Below are positions 1 to 14,117 of a DNA stretch of 64,000 nt, piece after piece. A model generated the notes under the pieces. That model was not told where the DNA came from. It saw only the letters and a list, made by a program, of their open reading frames with translations, and did no database searches. The stretch covers positions 164,269,001 through 164,333,000 of the forward strand of contig CM060833.1 of NCBI GenBank assembly GCA_030762175.1. Reading direction: 5' to 3'. Position 1 is the first letter of the stretch. Each line of letters begins with the position of its first letter. Made by a program: the position numbers and the translations under genes. Origin of the DNA: Metallyticus violacea. Its lineage: Eukaryota; Arthropoda; Insecta; Mantodea; Metallyticidae.

Positions 1-197
1 CTTGAACTTATTGGTGTTATTATAAGGGATGAAGAAAAGTGCAAATTGTAAGGAAATTGGTTTGAAAGCAGAAAATTATATTTTGTTACAGAAATTCTGA
101 ACTACTTTGAATATTTAATTGGTTAGGTTTAGCCTTAGGAATTGAACGAGCATTAGTTTTCTCTGTAGTTTCCATTTCAATATGCACTGACAACAAT

Positions 198-200
<3 letters not shown>

Positions 201-241
<41 letters not shown>
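201..241. repeat. (AT)n microsatellite
   Basis: About 20 uninterrupted AT units, followed by a run of T. A simple repeat inside the ACSL intron. Confidence 0.95.
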
Positions 242-243
<2 letters not shown>

Positions 244-439
244 TTTTAATGCGAGTTACTTATTCATGTTAAGAATTTTATGATTGTACTCTTAGATTTC
301 AAGAAAATTAAAATGGCTAGTAGGATAAATACAATCTGAATTTGAGATTCTTTAAATCTCCATTGTCAGACTTCTGATATTTAAAGAAGGATGTTCTCTC
401 AGTTTAGTTGAGTTTGTTGTGAGAATAATTGTGTAATGT

Positions 440-622
440 GTATTTTATTTATTTGGTTATTAATGTCCCATCAACTCTGAAGTGAGTGATACATTTTGCT
501 CAAAGGCCTCTTCTTTTAGCATTGAGATTCCTTTATGTTTTGTAAATCTATGACTTGGGGTGACCAATAGCTTTACTTCAAAGAAGCTATATTAAGCCCT
601 AAAAATCCATTGAACCTAACCA
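440..622 (-). mobile_element. SINE family 2, head-truncated and diverged
   Basis: On the minus strand this matches the body of the tRNA-derived SINE seen better at 27070-27362 and 59373-59675. Shared landmarks in order on the + strand are a TTTATTTATTTGG tail, a block like CAGCGTCCCATTCAA, a block like TTTGCTCAGAGGCCTCTTC, the TTTACTTC block and AAAAATCCAT. The match stops at an AACCAGG block that corresponds to GGCCGGG, just before the tRNA-like head. A SINE family 1 copy follows directly, and a GGCCAGGTTTGAACC block resembling the interrupted SINE 2 head reappears after it at about 920. SINE 1 may therefore have inserted into this copy. Confidence 0.6.
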
Positions 623-640
623 GGCTTTTTATTGATTCAG

Positions 641-919
641 TAATGTCTAATATTCATTTTTACTACCGAGGCACCATGGGCAGTGGACACTGATGGTACA
701 TGAAATGAAATGATATGGTAAATTGGGAATGCATGTTTTTTAAAGGAAGGAAGCATTCCAGGTGTAAATTTAGGGCACTTCCCTGGCATTTGTTATTTAT
801 GAGGACTGAGGAATCTGGAAAAAAACTCAATCAGGAGGGATGGTCCTGATGGGATTCAAACCCCAGACCTCCCACTCATGAGTCTGAACTTAACGACCTC
901 GGCCGCCCATGGCAGTATG
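641..919 (-). mobile_element. SINE family 1 (tRNA-derived), minus strand
   Basis: This is a diverged full-length copy. On the minus strand it shows a tRNA-like head with A box (GGCCGAGGTCGTTAAG-like) and B box (GGTTTGAATCCC-like). The conserved body (CCTGAACTTTGGGG, GGCATTTGCC-like) and the tail GTGTCCACTG...GGTGCCTCGGTAGTAAAAA follow. The head resembles tRNA-Ser/Leu. Orientation is opposite to ACSL transcription. Confidence 0.8.
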
Positions 920-3099
920 GCCAGGTTTGAACCTGCTGTTACGAGTAGTGTGAAGTAGTTGCTATGTATTCGTTGGTTTAATAAATTATCAGCATAAGTA
1001 CTAATAGGTAGTGGTGCTACAAGAGTTATATAAAATGGACAAATTTGTGATTGGGACTAGAAGTAAGAATAAAGAGGACAGTCCAGACTTTGAAACTGTG
1101 CTGGTAATAGAACAGTAACAAATGTGGATCTGGGTACATCTTAAACTACATTGAATGAAAAAAGACATTCATAATTCATTGGAGAAGTTTGGAACTACAG
1201 CAAAGAAAACTTAAGAGAAATTTTAAGTCAGACTGAAATGAAAACTTACCTTAAATCATTTTCTTTCTTTGTAGAAAATATTGAAGGTTTTTCAATGTTT
1301 GGCTTAAAATTATAATTAAAATGATATGTAATAATTGGAAGAAGGGTACTAAAAAACTAAACATGCACACACGAGCTATCAGCTTGTCATAAGAGGGCAG
1401 TTGTGAAAATGAATTCTGTAAAAGCTAGAGTAATGTTTGTATTCTGTCGTTTTATATAAATGAGAGATAAATGACAGAAAGTTGTGCTTGTTTGTTAAAA
1501 TGATTTTCATCTCTGCTGTGTCCATCTACAGTACTTTGTTACTGGTCATACTAACATTGAAAGTAGCTACAGTGATCTAAAAGTATGATGTGAAGACTCT
1601 GCAGAACTAAGAATGTGGATTAAAGAAGAATGGTATATTTAGTGCAATCATGAAATATAAAATAAAATGTTTTATATAATGAGTCGTGCACTTCACTAGA
1701 AGCTAATTAAGGAGGTTAAAGAATCTATAATTTTACGATCTGTGATAAAATAACTTATGCCAATAGAAGGAATAGTTTTTATCTTGCTTAAGACTATCCA
1801 CAGATTCTTCAGAAGTTGAGCTTTTTTATGTTTAAAATTGTTTTCCGCGTTTTATTTTATAAAACAAAACAACTTGGGAGTCTGTATGTTGAATCACAGA
1901 TAGAAGTGTCAATTGTTTGGCATCCTTACAATTTATTGCTGGAAATTTAACAGTTTGTATTTAGAAGTGATGCAAGTAAAGACTGATTTTTACATTTATG
2001 TGAAAGTGATGGGGAATTTGATCATTTTCTACTCCACTAAAATGCCACAGAATGAAGGGGAAAAAAGAAAAAGAAAGAAAGAAGAAAAAAATAGTTGAAA
2101 ATATAGGGGACATTATTTAATTACTTCAAAGAAGTTTATCTGAAATTTTTTTAAAATTGTGGTGACACCTGTGCCAACATAAACAGCAGGAGACCTTTCT
2201 CTAGTCTTATAAGACATAAGATCTGCTATGGTGCAGAAGTTAAATTATATGAGCATTTTCATGTCCATAAGAAAGTTGTTAATAAATCTGGAAAAGATGT
2301 CAAAGTTCATATCAAGAAATGAACTTCAAATAGAACATTCTTTCAGAAACCGTTTGTTACATGTTATAAATTTACTTTTCTAATGTTAGGCGTATATGTG
2401 ATTACCTTTTAAAATAATTTGCAACATTCTCTTTAGTATATGCTGTTGTTGTTTTTTTTTTTTTTACTCAAAATCCCAACGTTCATGTCTCTTAATACCT
2501 CATGCCACCCATAATTAATTTGAAGTATGTGGCACTGATGTTAACTGGATTACAATTATGAATATGCAAGTTGCTTGTTAATATAAAATATCTCGTCTTT
2601 GGGTGGTAATTGTATCATGTAGTGTAAGATACTGGCATTTGACATTGCAGCTGCCCATTATTGAGCTATCTTTTGAATTTGTGTCTCCCTTGCTGCAATG
2701 CATCTGAAACAGCATGGTGGACACTCAAAGACAAGAGATTTTTCCAGTGAATACAACTGTGGAAGCTTGTTTTAAGTTCTTTAATAATGTTATAAACTGT
2801 ACTATTTTATGTCGGGCATCTCCTATAGCAGTTATGTTACCATAATAATGTCAGTGGTTGATTTTTGCAAGCGCATCTTCTAATTTGGTGTGTGTTATTC
2901 CGCAATGGTTGAATAAAAATTATGTATGGGGTCGAAATATGGGTACAGAAAAAGGGTGGGAGTGTATCAGCATTTTGTAAAATGGTGTTGGGATTACAGA
3001 GGGCAACTCCAAATGGGGTAGCATGGTGGATTTGGGAAGAATTGGCAGGAAAAACATGGTAGTTAAACATATTTTGAAATATTTGTATAAGATAGCATC

Positions 3100-3850
3100 A
3101 AGGGAAGAAGGAGGCATAATCAAAGGCTATTTACAGATATAAGAAAAAGTGAAAAAGAAAAAGTAGTTGGTTAGATCAACTAAAGAGAATAGTCCAAGAG
3201 TTTAGAATAGGTGAAGTGGAGGAACAACAATTAATGATTAGACAAGGGTTATGGAATAAACTGGAGCAAAGGATATTGGAAAGCAAGAAATATGGAGTAG
3301 TTTACAAGACAAGAGTACCTTTAAACATTATAGGAAATTTAAGAAAGAATGGGGACAAGAAAAATATGTAAATATTTGTAACAAAACAGGAAGGGAGGGA
3401 TTTGCTTAAGATAGAGCAGGTAGGTTAAGTGGATTAAAAGTAAAAAGGAAGAGTGTCCACTTATGAAGAAATAGAGAAGGATTTTCACTGTATAGTTTAA
3501 TGTTCACAAACTAAAGAATGGAGAGGTGTATGGATTAAGAAATGGGACAATTTACAGGTAGCAATTGTTATACTAAAAATGTTTGGAGCTGGTAACAAGG
3601 AGTTTATGAGAAAAGTAGGTGATTGTATAGAGAAGATAAGAGAGAAGTGGTGGAAAAGACTGATTAAAGTTAAGGAAGAATATATCTATGGAGATAAGGA
3701 AGAAACTAAGGAAAGTAGAATCTAATATTTATATCACCATTGTGTTAAGTGTACAAGATCCCAAAAATAGTACTCTAGGAACAATGGTAAAAATGTAAAA
3801 GCATTTAAACAGTTTGTAATGAAAGAGTTAAATAAATATTCTATTTCTAT
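3100..3850 (+). pseudogene. Possible degenerate retroelement tail
   Basis: A strongly purine-biased (AAG/GAA-rich) stretch on the + strand that translates in broken frames into lysine- and tryptophan-rich peptides such as WIKKWDNLQ and IREKWWKRLIK. It ends in a TTCTATTTCTATTCTATT simple repeat. The base bias contrasts with the flanking intron and would suit the 3' end of a decayed retrotransposon. No catalytic motif was found, so this is a weak call; it could also be ordinary A-rich sequence. Confidence 0.25.
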
Positions 3851-4234
3851 TCTATTTGGGTGTGTTAACAGAAAAGCATGATACATTATTGACAGCTAAA
3901 TTCCAAAGATTTTGTTGTAATGCACCTCAGACTCGAGGAACTAGAAAACTAAAAGGACCTGCTACTACAGTGGTCTTGCTTTTGTATAATCTCACTTTAG
4001 AAGACTTACATAAGTATGAGCTACTTCATATGACCATTAATTGTAACAGTGCTTTTTCTCATTGTAGATCAAATTCACTTTTTCTCTTAAAGTTTGGCTT
4101 TTTGAGGGCACATTTTTCAGCAGATCTGGAGCAACAAAATAAACATTGCATGAGGTACAATTGTAGTTAAGCACAACAAGGCAATTTTTTTTTAGTTCAC
4201 TTTGCAATCTAAAAACAGTCCAGTAATTCCTTGA

Positions 4235-6789
<2,555 letters not shown>

Positions 6790-6929
6790 TTAATCCTAGA
6801 TAGGATTTCAAAAGGTGTCCATGATAAAGTTGCTAAGGGTGGAAAGTTCCAGCAATCATTTTTCAATTTTGCGTATAAATACAAACGTACCTGGATGAAG
6901 CGAGGATTTGATACCCCTCTTCTGAATAA
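6790..6929 (+). CDS. Acsl: Acyl-CoA synthetase ACSL3/4, second visible exon
   Basis: Acceptor TTTGCAG/TTA and donor AA/GTGAGT. It encodes LILDRISKGVHDKVAKGG, then KFQQSFFNFAYKYKRTWMK and RGFDTPLLN. This corresponds to the EIMDRIYKNV...GYDYKLEQIKKGYDAPLCN segment of ACSL4. The exon starts in phase 0 and ends after two bases of a Lys codon completed by the exon at 10153. No internal stop. The segment belongs to the large N-terminal adenylating domain. Confidence 0.92.
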
Positions 6930-7444
6930 GTGAGTTTCTTTCCATACTGATTAAGGTACTATATATGTAAGAATAATTGTCAAACTATTGAATACTAAAA
7001 CAATCCTATTATTTGACAGACTTCTTAAAAAAAATAGCAATAGGCACTTTTGATGACCTGATTAGAATCAGGAGGATGGAGATAAAAGATTACAGAATGG
7101 TAAAAATATATATTGATAGGTAGTATTGATGGGGGGGGGAAAGGGGGAAGGAGTCTTCATATTACAACCTTGGCTTTCAACAGCAAAAACTTAGTGAAAA
7201 TTGTGCCCCCATTAATTTGCTTAGTATTGTAGGTGATTCTTAAAGTAAAGAACATTTAGCCATAATTGTTCTAATGTTAAGTGCAGTGAAGGCTGTTTTA
7301 ACTTTTAACAGGTGTTAAAAGTTAACAAGCTGCTAGACTCCTTTAACATTCAAATGAACAAAAATTTCGTTTCATCAACCAATGTTAAAAGTTAACAACT
7401 AGTAATGGTTTGAAAATGGTGGCTATAAATAGAGCTGTAGATGT

Positions 7445-7958
7445 GTTTACGGAATGTCTGAATCCACACAGTGAAACTTTTGTTAATCTTATTTTGATTT
7501 TAAGTAAAACACTAAAAATCATGTCATCACATTAAAACTCTCTTTAAGTTTCACAAACACACTTATAAAAGTAATTTTGTTACATGTTTCGTGAGGTACA
7601 TTCCTCACATTGTCAACCAAAACGATGACTGAGAAGTCAATTTCAGCAAAGTATGTATGTTACTATGCTTTCTCTGGTGGTCTGTTAATGAACTTAAATA
7701 TGAATACAAACTTATGAATTTTGATATATCGGAAGCAGACAACATATTGTTTAAGTTCATTAACAGACCACCAGAGCAAGCATAGTAACATACATACTTT
7801 GCTGAAATTGACTTCTCAGTCATCGTTTTGGTTGACAATGTGAGGAATGTACCTCACGAAACATGTACCAAAATTACTTTTATAAGTGTGTTTGTGAAAC
7901 TTAAAGAGAGTTTTAATGTGACAACATGATTTTTAGTGTTTTACTTAAAATCAAAATA
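7445..7958 (+). mobile_element. Foldback element 1 with 14-bp target-site duplication
   Basis: A long inverted repeat. The left arm starts at 7488 (CTTATTTTGATTTTAAG) and is matched by the right arm ending at 7960, giving near-perfect arms of roughly 200 bases around a short spacer near 7725. The whole is flanked by the direct repeat AGAGCTGTAGATGT at 7431-7444 and 7959-7972, a clear target-site duplication. Between the left duplication and the arm is an unpaired head (GGAATGTC...CACACAGTGAAAC) related to the heads of the other three foldbacks. Each arm contains a hairpin, GTGAGG-AATGTA-CCTCAC, followed directly by GAAAC. The ORF at 7605-7838 is an artefact of the arms. Confidence 0.85.
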
Positions 7959-8326
7959 AGAGCTGTAGATGTTAAAATTCTATATTTGGATATATTAAGC
8001 TATTCATAACAGAGAAACAGCTGCAAGATATAGTGCACTTATAAATTTTTATGCAAAAGAGCTATTTTTACATAGGTACGGAATGTGAAAAACAGTTATT
8101 ATCATAGGATTGTAGATTAAATATATTTGAGGTTAGAACATTCGTTGCATGAACCATATATTTTAATTATTCTTAGCAACAAATGTACATCGGAGCGTAT
8201 TCAAAATCTTTTGGTTATGGCATTGCATTCTTGATCCATGCATGCTCTTTGCAATGCTCAAAAACCTTAAAAAGTAATTTAAGAACTTTCAAAAAATAAG
8301 ACGTTTTTAAAAAACTCTGTTGGAAC

Positions 8327-8496
8327 TCGCACAGTGAAGCTTGTTAAATGTAAATTATAATTAATCTGTCATCTAACACACTCTTATGCTTCATTTACTT
8401 TTAAATATGGTGGGACCAGTTTCGAGGATGGAGAGAATATCTCTTCAAAACCAGTCCCACCTTATTTAAACGTAAGTGAAGCATAAGAGTGTGTTA
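8327..8496 (+). mobile_element. Foldback element 2
   Basis: Head GGAACTCGCACAGTGAAGC at 8327, then a 123-bp palindrome at 8374-8496. The arms run TAACACACTCTTATGCTTC...ACTT and return as AAGTGAAGCATAAGAGTGTG. The centre has GGACCAGTTTCGAGG on one side and AAAACCAGTCC on the other. The TCTTATGCTTCACTTAC block recurs in elements 3 and 4. No convincing target-site duplication was found, so the right end is uncertain. Confidence 0.75.
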
Positions 8497-8999
8497 CACA
8501 AAAGTGTTTAGCAACATTATACTGAAAAGGCTTGGTAGAACACAGGAGCTTTAACCTATTGTTAAAATATTAACACATTGCTAACAAGCAACATGTTAGT
8601 GTATTTTCAACATCTGTTGATGAAATGGCCCTGAATACACAAGTTTTGCCTTCATTTCTTAACCTCTTTCTTCATATCATTTTTTGGATATTTAGGCCTT
8701 TTTCATACCTTGAATCCAGTTTAAGTATTCCCTGGTTGTAAAAAGTGGCTGCCTGTTTGTTCAAGTAATTCACAACAGCATTCTTTAGGTCATCATGTTC
8801 AAATAGTTTTCAAGGATGTTTCATCTTTGGGGAAAAAAATGAAAAATCCAATGGTATAAAGCTCAGACTGCAAGTTGATCCAAAGTTTCCCAATAAAGTT
8901 CATCATACAGTACACATCCACTTTATGTTTGGGTTTCTTGACAGATACTCAATGAGCAAGACTCCTCTATATAATCGGGAAAAAAAGATGCAATGAGGG

Positions 9000-9000
<1 letters not shown>

Positions 9001-9031
<31 letters not shown>

Positions 9032-9038
9032 TGTGTGA
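9001..9038. repeat. Poly-T followed by (GT)n
   Basis: Nineteen T followed by about nine GT units inside an ACSL intron. A simple sequence that produces spurious short ORFs on the minus strand. Confidence 0.95.
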
Positions 9039-10152
9039 AAGTTTGAATTTGCATCACTTTGTTCGCAAGTGAGCACACCAATGATAACTTCCTTTTGAGG
9101 ATTTTTATGAAACTCATGTTTCATTTCCTGTAACAGTTTGGTTGAAATACCTGTTGCCATAATGATGAAGATACTCCAAGAAAATCAAAGCAGCATCCAT
9201 TTGCTTAGCCCTGTGCCTATCTGAGCAACTGTGGTATAACGACCACATTCATTTGATCCCTAGCTAGCAACCTTTGGTTAGCACTTGGTGCTTTCCATCA
9301 AACCCTTTAAAAATTATAAATTGCGCTTGCATAGATTTTTGGTGGCACAGTGTTGCTAAAGTTTATAAGAACATTTGTCTTGCCTGGCACAAAAATTAAC
9401 TGAAGAGGAGGGAAAAAAGGGATATTTTGCAACATTGCATGCTTTGAAGTGATAACCATCTAATCAGTTCCACAGACAGGGGGGTAGGCTTCTGCATGCT
9501 TTGATGCTGGCTAGTGATGAAATGAGTTTGGTGATGTATACCTTGCACAAATTTTGAGATACTGTAAATATTCTGATGCAGCTGTTTGACATACATCTGG
9601 ACACTGCAAGCACTTTGCCAATCATAAAGTATTGATTCTATTTATGTGATTAAAGTTTTGTTTGTTTATCTTGATGACAGAGATTTCTCCTTTATCATAA
9701 ACATTTGTTCTCATTTTTAACATTATGCATAGTTTGCTCACATTGGTCTTGTGCATAGAATCTTTTTTATAGACTGTAACAATTCTCCAATAAATGCTAA
9801 TGGACCAAATGTTATAAGCATTCAAAAGATGAATAATTTAACAAACTTTATCAATACAGGTCATTTTCAAAGATTAGATAACTATTGCAAGATTGCTGCA
9901 GTGAAACAACTGCGCAATTATTATATGCAAATATTCTTTTACTTTTAGAATCAACCTAATTTATTTCAACTCATTTGTATTTATACATAAGGTTCCATAT
10001 CTCTTTTGTACTGAAATGTTATGCAAATCACATAACTGTGAACCAAAATAATTTCATATTGTAAGTCTTGGAGTGATTTTTTTTCTAAAAATGTGCAATG
10101 TTGAAACAAAGAAAAATTGAGTTTGCCATTAAGAGTGCATTTCTAATTTCAG

Positions 10153-10325
10153 AATAGTGTTCAGACAGACAAGACAGCTTATGGGAGGAAGATTGAGGTT
10201 GGTTTTGACTGGAGGAGCTCCACTCTCTCCTGACACTCATGAGCTCATAAAAATTTGCCTTTGTGTGCAAGTCATTCAGGGCTATGGTCTGACAGAAACA
10301 TGCTCTAGTGCTACTGTTATGGATA
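10153..10325 (+). CDS. Acsl: Acyl-CoA synthetase ACSL3/4, third visible exon
   Basis: Acceptor TAATTTCAG/AATAG and donor GGATA/GTAAGT. After completing the split Lys codon it reads IVFRQTRQLMGGRLRLVLTG, then GAPLSPDTHELIKICLC and VIQGYGLTETCSSATVMD. GYGLTE is the core adenylate-forming signature (A5-type motif) that contacts the acyl-adenylate, and GGAPLSP is a further hallmark of long-chain synthetases. Both are intact, which argues for a functional enzyme. The exon ends after the first base of an Arg codon. Confidence 0.95.
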
Positions 10326-10410
10326 GTAAGTATTGTTCAGGATGTCTGTAAATGAATTGAAAAAAAGATTAAAACAATATCTTTTAAAAAGTATTTTAAA
10401 AAGTATATAT

Positions 10411-10599
10411 GGAACTAACACAGGAAAGCCAAGTGATATGAATAAATTCATGTGATATATGTCGTACTAAACATTCTTATTGCTTCACTTACTTGTGTGA
10501 TATTTGGAACCGGTTTCGAAGACTAAGACAAATATCACACACATAAGTAAAGCAATAAGAGTATTTAGTACGACATATATCACATGAATTTATTCATAT
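10411..10599 (+). mobile_element. Foldback element 3
   Basis: Head GGAACTAACACAGGAAAGCC at 10411, then a palindrome at 10436-10599. Arms start ATATGAATAAATTCATGTG and contain ATATATGTCGTACTAAA and TCTTATTGCTTCACTTA; the right arm mirrors them with few mismatches. The centre is GGAACCGGTTTCGAAG. Block order matches elements 2 and 4, indicating one family. Confidence 0.8.
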
Positions 10600-12074
10600 A
10601 AAAAAAAGATGTTAGAGATCTATATTTTGGTGTATACTAGATGATATAGGGCACAAAACATAAAACTTAAGCCTTTGTAAAGTTACCAGATTTCAGAAAA
10701 GGAAAAATGGAAGACATGTCAAAAATGTTGTGTATTCAAACAAGTTGATAGAAGATTATGTGCATAAGCGTAATGCCAACAAACATTTAAAAAATAAAAT
10801 GTGACTAACACAAATAATGGATGCAACTAAAATATTACACAAATTTTTGATATTTTTTATTTGAATGATATTCTGAGCACAATTGATATCAGTATGTACT
10901 TTCATATAAAAATCTCTAAAAGATTCATTATGATCGATATATGTAAGCAATTCATCTTTATGAACTAAATCACTAGTTATTATAGTCATCTTTCCATTTT
11001 TAGATAAATTATTCTCCATAAAAGCAATGAAGGGGAAAATGCTAAGTATGAATTTAACTAGTCTAAGAATATTTAAATTGGTTGCATGCAACAAATCTAC
11101 AAAATATATTGATGTCGAGCATTGCATTCACTCATTTTTTCCCTTTTGCTTCCACTCAAGCCATATGAGTGCTGATGCATCATGCTTAGCAAGGAATGTA
11201 CTTGAAGATGTGACATTTTGAAATTCTGTAGCTTGTCCAGTTAACCTAAAAACAGAAAATTTGGCATACTATTAAGGTTAGGATGGTAGTGAAATAAAGT
11301 AAAAAAATACAGAATTGTTCTGGATAAAACTACATCTGGCAACCCTAAACCACTGTTACATATTGGAGGAGTTTGCTGATTAACATTTGTCCAATGGTCA
11401 TTTCAATCGACTTCTGGCTACCAGATACTCGATAAACAGTATGGAAATGGAAATTACATTTTGTGTTATAGAAAAACTTTATTTATTTGGAATAAAAACA
11501 GGATTTCAGAATTTTTCATGCATGATACACTGGCTCTCTCACGAAGCTAAAAAAATTTAGCAAGTCTAAACAACAGCCCCTTGAAATACCTAAGCTCTAT
11601 TTTATTTGGGAGGGGAAAAAAAACAGATGTACCGAAAAAGAAACAGATAAGGAAAGGTAAGAAAATTGCAAGAAAGATATACAGAAATCCTTAACAGCCG
11701 CATGTAAAAAGAGAATGCATCTCTACAAGGAATATTCAGTAGGTAATAATACACATTATTTTTCTTGGCCAAAAATAGTTTAAGCATATTATCTTTTAGT
11801 CCTTGCACATTATCTTAATTGGTTTCATAATCCATCTAGGTAACATATAGTTTTCAAAATGGAGTCTCAATAATGTGGTAATAAACAAAGTGAAGTAATT
11901 GGAGTTCTGTGGTGAAAAAATGCAATATAACATTCAAAGGCAATCAGGAAATATATATGGAGAGAGATGAATAAAAGTTGTGGAGTCATTGGATGAAATG
12001 CTGTAATCACTGGAAAAATATTGAAGCAGTTTCACTGATCATTCATGCTCTGAACATTTGTGCACTGCAGTCAC

Positions 12075-12166
12075 CTACCACCACGAGTGGCCGAGGTCGT
12101 TAAGGCGCAGATTCGTGAGTGGGAGGTCTGCTGTGAGAATCCCGCCAGGACCATCCTCCCTGACTT

Positions 12167-12197
<31 letters not shown>

Positions 12198-12393
12198 CCC
12201 CAGGTTTTCCTCAGTCCTCATAAATGGCAAATGCCAGGGAAGTACCCTAAAACTTAGGCCTGGAACATTTCCTTCCTTTCAAAAAAAAAGAAAATCCTTT
12301 CCCATTTTATCATTTCATTTCATGCATCATCAGTGTCACTGCCTGTGGTGCCTCAATAGTAAAAATGGGCATTAAATACTTAATAAAAAAAAA
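12075..12393 (+). mobile_element. SINE family 1 with target-site duplication
   Basis: tRNA-like head with A box (GAGTGGCCGAGGTCGTTAAG) and a damaged B box. An expanded poly-T tract of about 27 bases interrupts the GGTTTT block. The conserved body and the tail GCCTGTGGTGCCTCAATAGT follow, ending in an A run. Direct repeats CTGCAGTCAC (12065-12074) and CTGCAGCCAC (12394-12403) flank it, as expected after LINE-mediated insertion. Confidence 0.9.
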
Positions 12394-13587
12394 CTGCAGC
12401 CACTCCAACAATGATGAAATATGCCAACAACCTTGTTCAGGATGATTGAATTAATGAATAACAACCTACAACACTCTGTTCAACTTGATATCTCTGTCAA
12501 AACTGTTGGCACTATTATCTATTTGTTAGATTATTAAAATATTTGTGCTGGATGGTTCTCTCTAAGCCTACAGTTGATCATAAACAATAAACAATTATCT
12601 GTTCATTGTTACTTGCTTGTTAAAAAACTGAAGGTAACTATTGTTTGTCCAGTTTTGTGACAGGAGGTGAAACATATCACTTGAAACCTGATATCAGATC
12701 ATGGAGAGTGGCATCACAAATGTTCCCTTCAGAAATAAAAAAAAGGTAAAGATTATACTCTTTGTTGTTAGTCATGGCAGCATTCAGAGGGATTATTATT
12801 AGCCCATGGTGAAATGGATACCTTTGAAGCATATTCTAAATTATTTGAAAATTGAACAAGTGATTCTAGTGCATCTATCTTCAGAGAGGTATCACTGAAA
12901 TTCTTCAGACTTCTGAAGCCAATCACAAGTCTGTGCATCCAAGAAGATGTCACTATAAACTGCAGTGAATTGTCCTTTCTCTAACTCTAGTGCACCTTCT
13001 GATTTCAGTTCTCTAAAAGAAGGAATTTGACTATGACAAGGAAGTATGCTGCAGATTGAAGATTTGTTAGAGGCAGGTCTGCTGAGTGATAGGTGCAGCA
13101 ATAGCATACAGGCTTTAATATCTAGATGACACAAAACAAATGGATTTTCAAGGAGATTATATTTAAATTTAGCATTATATAGCCAAGAATTGAGCAACAG
13201 TCCAGTGTATTTGAAACTGAACTAAGAAACCTTGAAGGAATAGCATTACTTATTTGATATCCCTTATTAAGTTGAGAGTATATAGATATGCAGCTTTGAG
13301 AGTGAGCATGTGCCATTATGAGGCTGTGCTTTGCAGTGCAAAAATATCAGCATAGAAGAGAGTGCTATAGTTATGTAGCAACACATGGAAACAATAAGGT
13401 ACTTTCACTACATTCTATCATTAGAATGCAGTGCCTGATTGGCTATTGGGTTGGCAACAACAACAATAATAATAACAGCAATGTCTAGGTAGTTAAAGTG
13501 GAATTGTTAAAGTGCATTAGAGAGCAAACAAAATTAAAAGAAATTGTTTCAATATTCTGTTCTTTGATTAATGGATTTCAGAATTAA

Positions 13588-13878
<291 letters not shown>

Positions 13879-14033
13879 TAAGACCATTTCCTTTTCAAGA
13901 TTAGAAAGTATTTTACGGTAATAGTGAAATTCTGTAATATTTTGTTCTGAAAGTACAATGTTGCAATAGCCTCTTTAATTTTAGCCCAGGTGCTGCATAT
14001 TTTATAATGGTGCTTGGCATGATCATAAAGTAG

Positions 14034-14073
14034 TGTACTGCCTGTGGTGCTTCAGTAGTAAAAATGGACATTA

Positions 14074-14116
<43 letters not shown>

Positions 14117-14117
14117 T
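14034..14117 (+). repeat. SINE family 1 tail running into (AAT)n
   Basis: Only the last 40 or so bases of SINE family 1 remain (ACTGCCTGTGGTGCTTCAGT, AAAAATGGACATTAAAT). They continue directly into about 14 AAT units. The microsatellite probably grew from the SINE 3' tail. Confidence 0.8.

Larger units (their letters stand above)
6930..10152 (+). other. ACSL intron with two foldback elements
   Basis: GTGAGT donor and TTTCAG acceptor. It contains foldback elements at 7445-7958 and 8327-8496 and a poly-T/(GT)n tract near 9000. Other short ORFs (for example 8903-9160 on the minus strand and 9396-9596) show no domain. Confidence 0.8.

Noticed and set aside
7605..7838. 77-codon minus ORF over the foldback
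   Set aside because: It reads through both palindrome arms; composition and position are explained by the inverted repeat.
10756..11127. 123-codon minus ORF in an ACSL intron
   Set aside because: No recognisable motif, AT-rich codons, no splice context and no supporting homologous fragment nearby.
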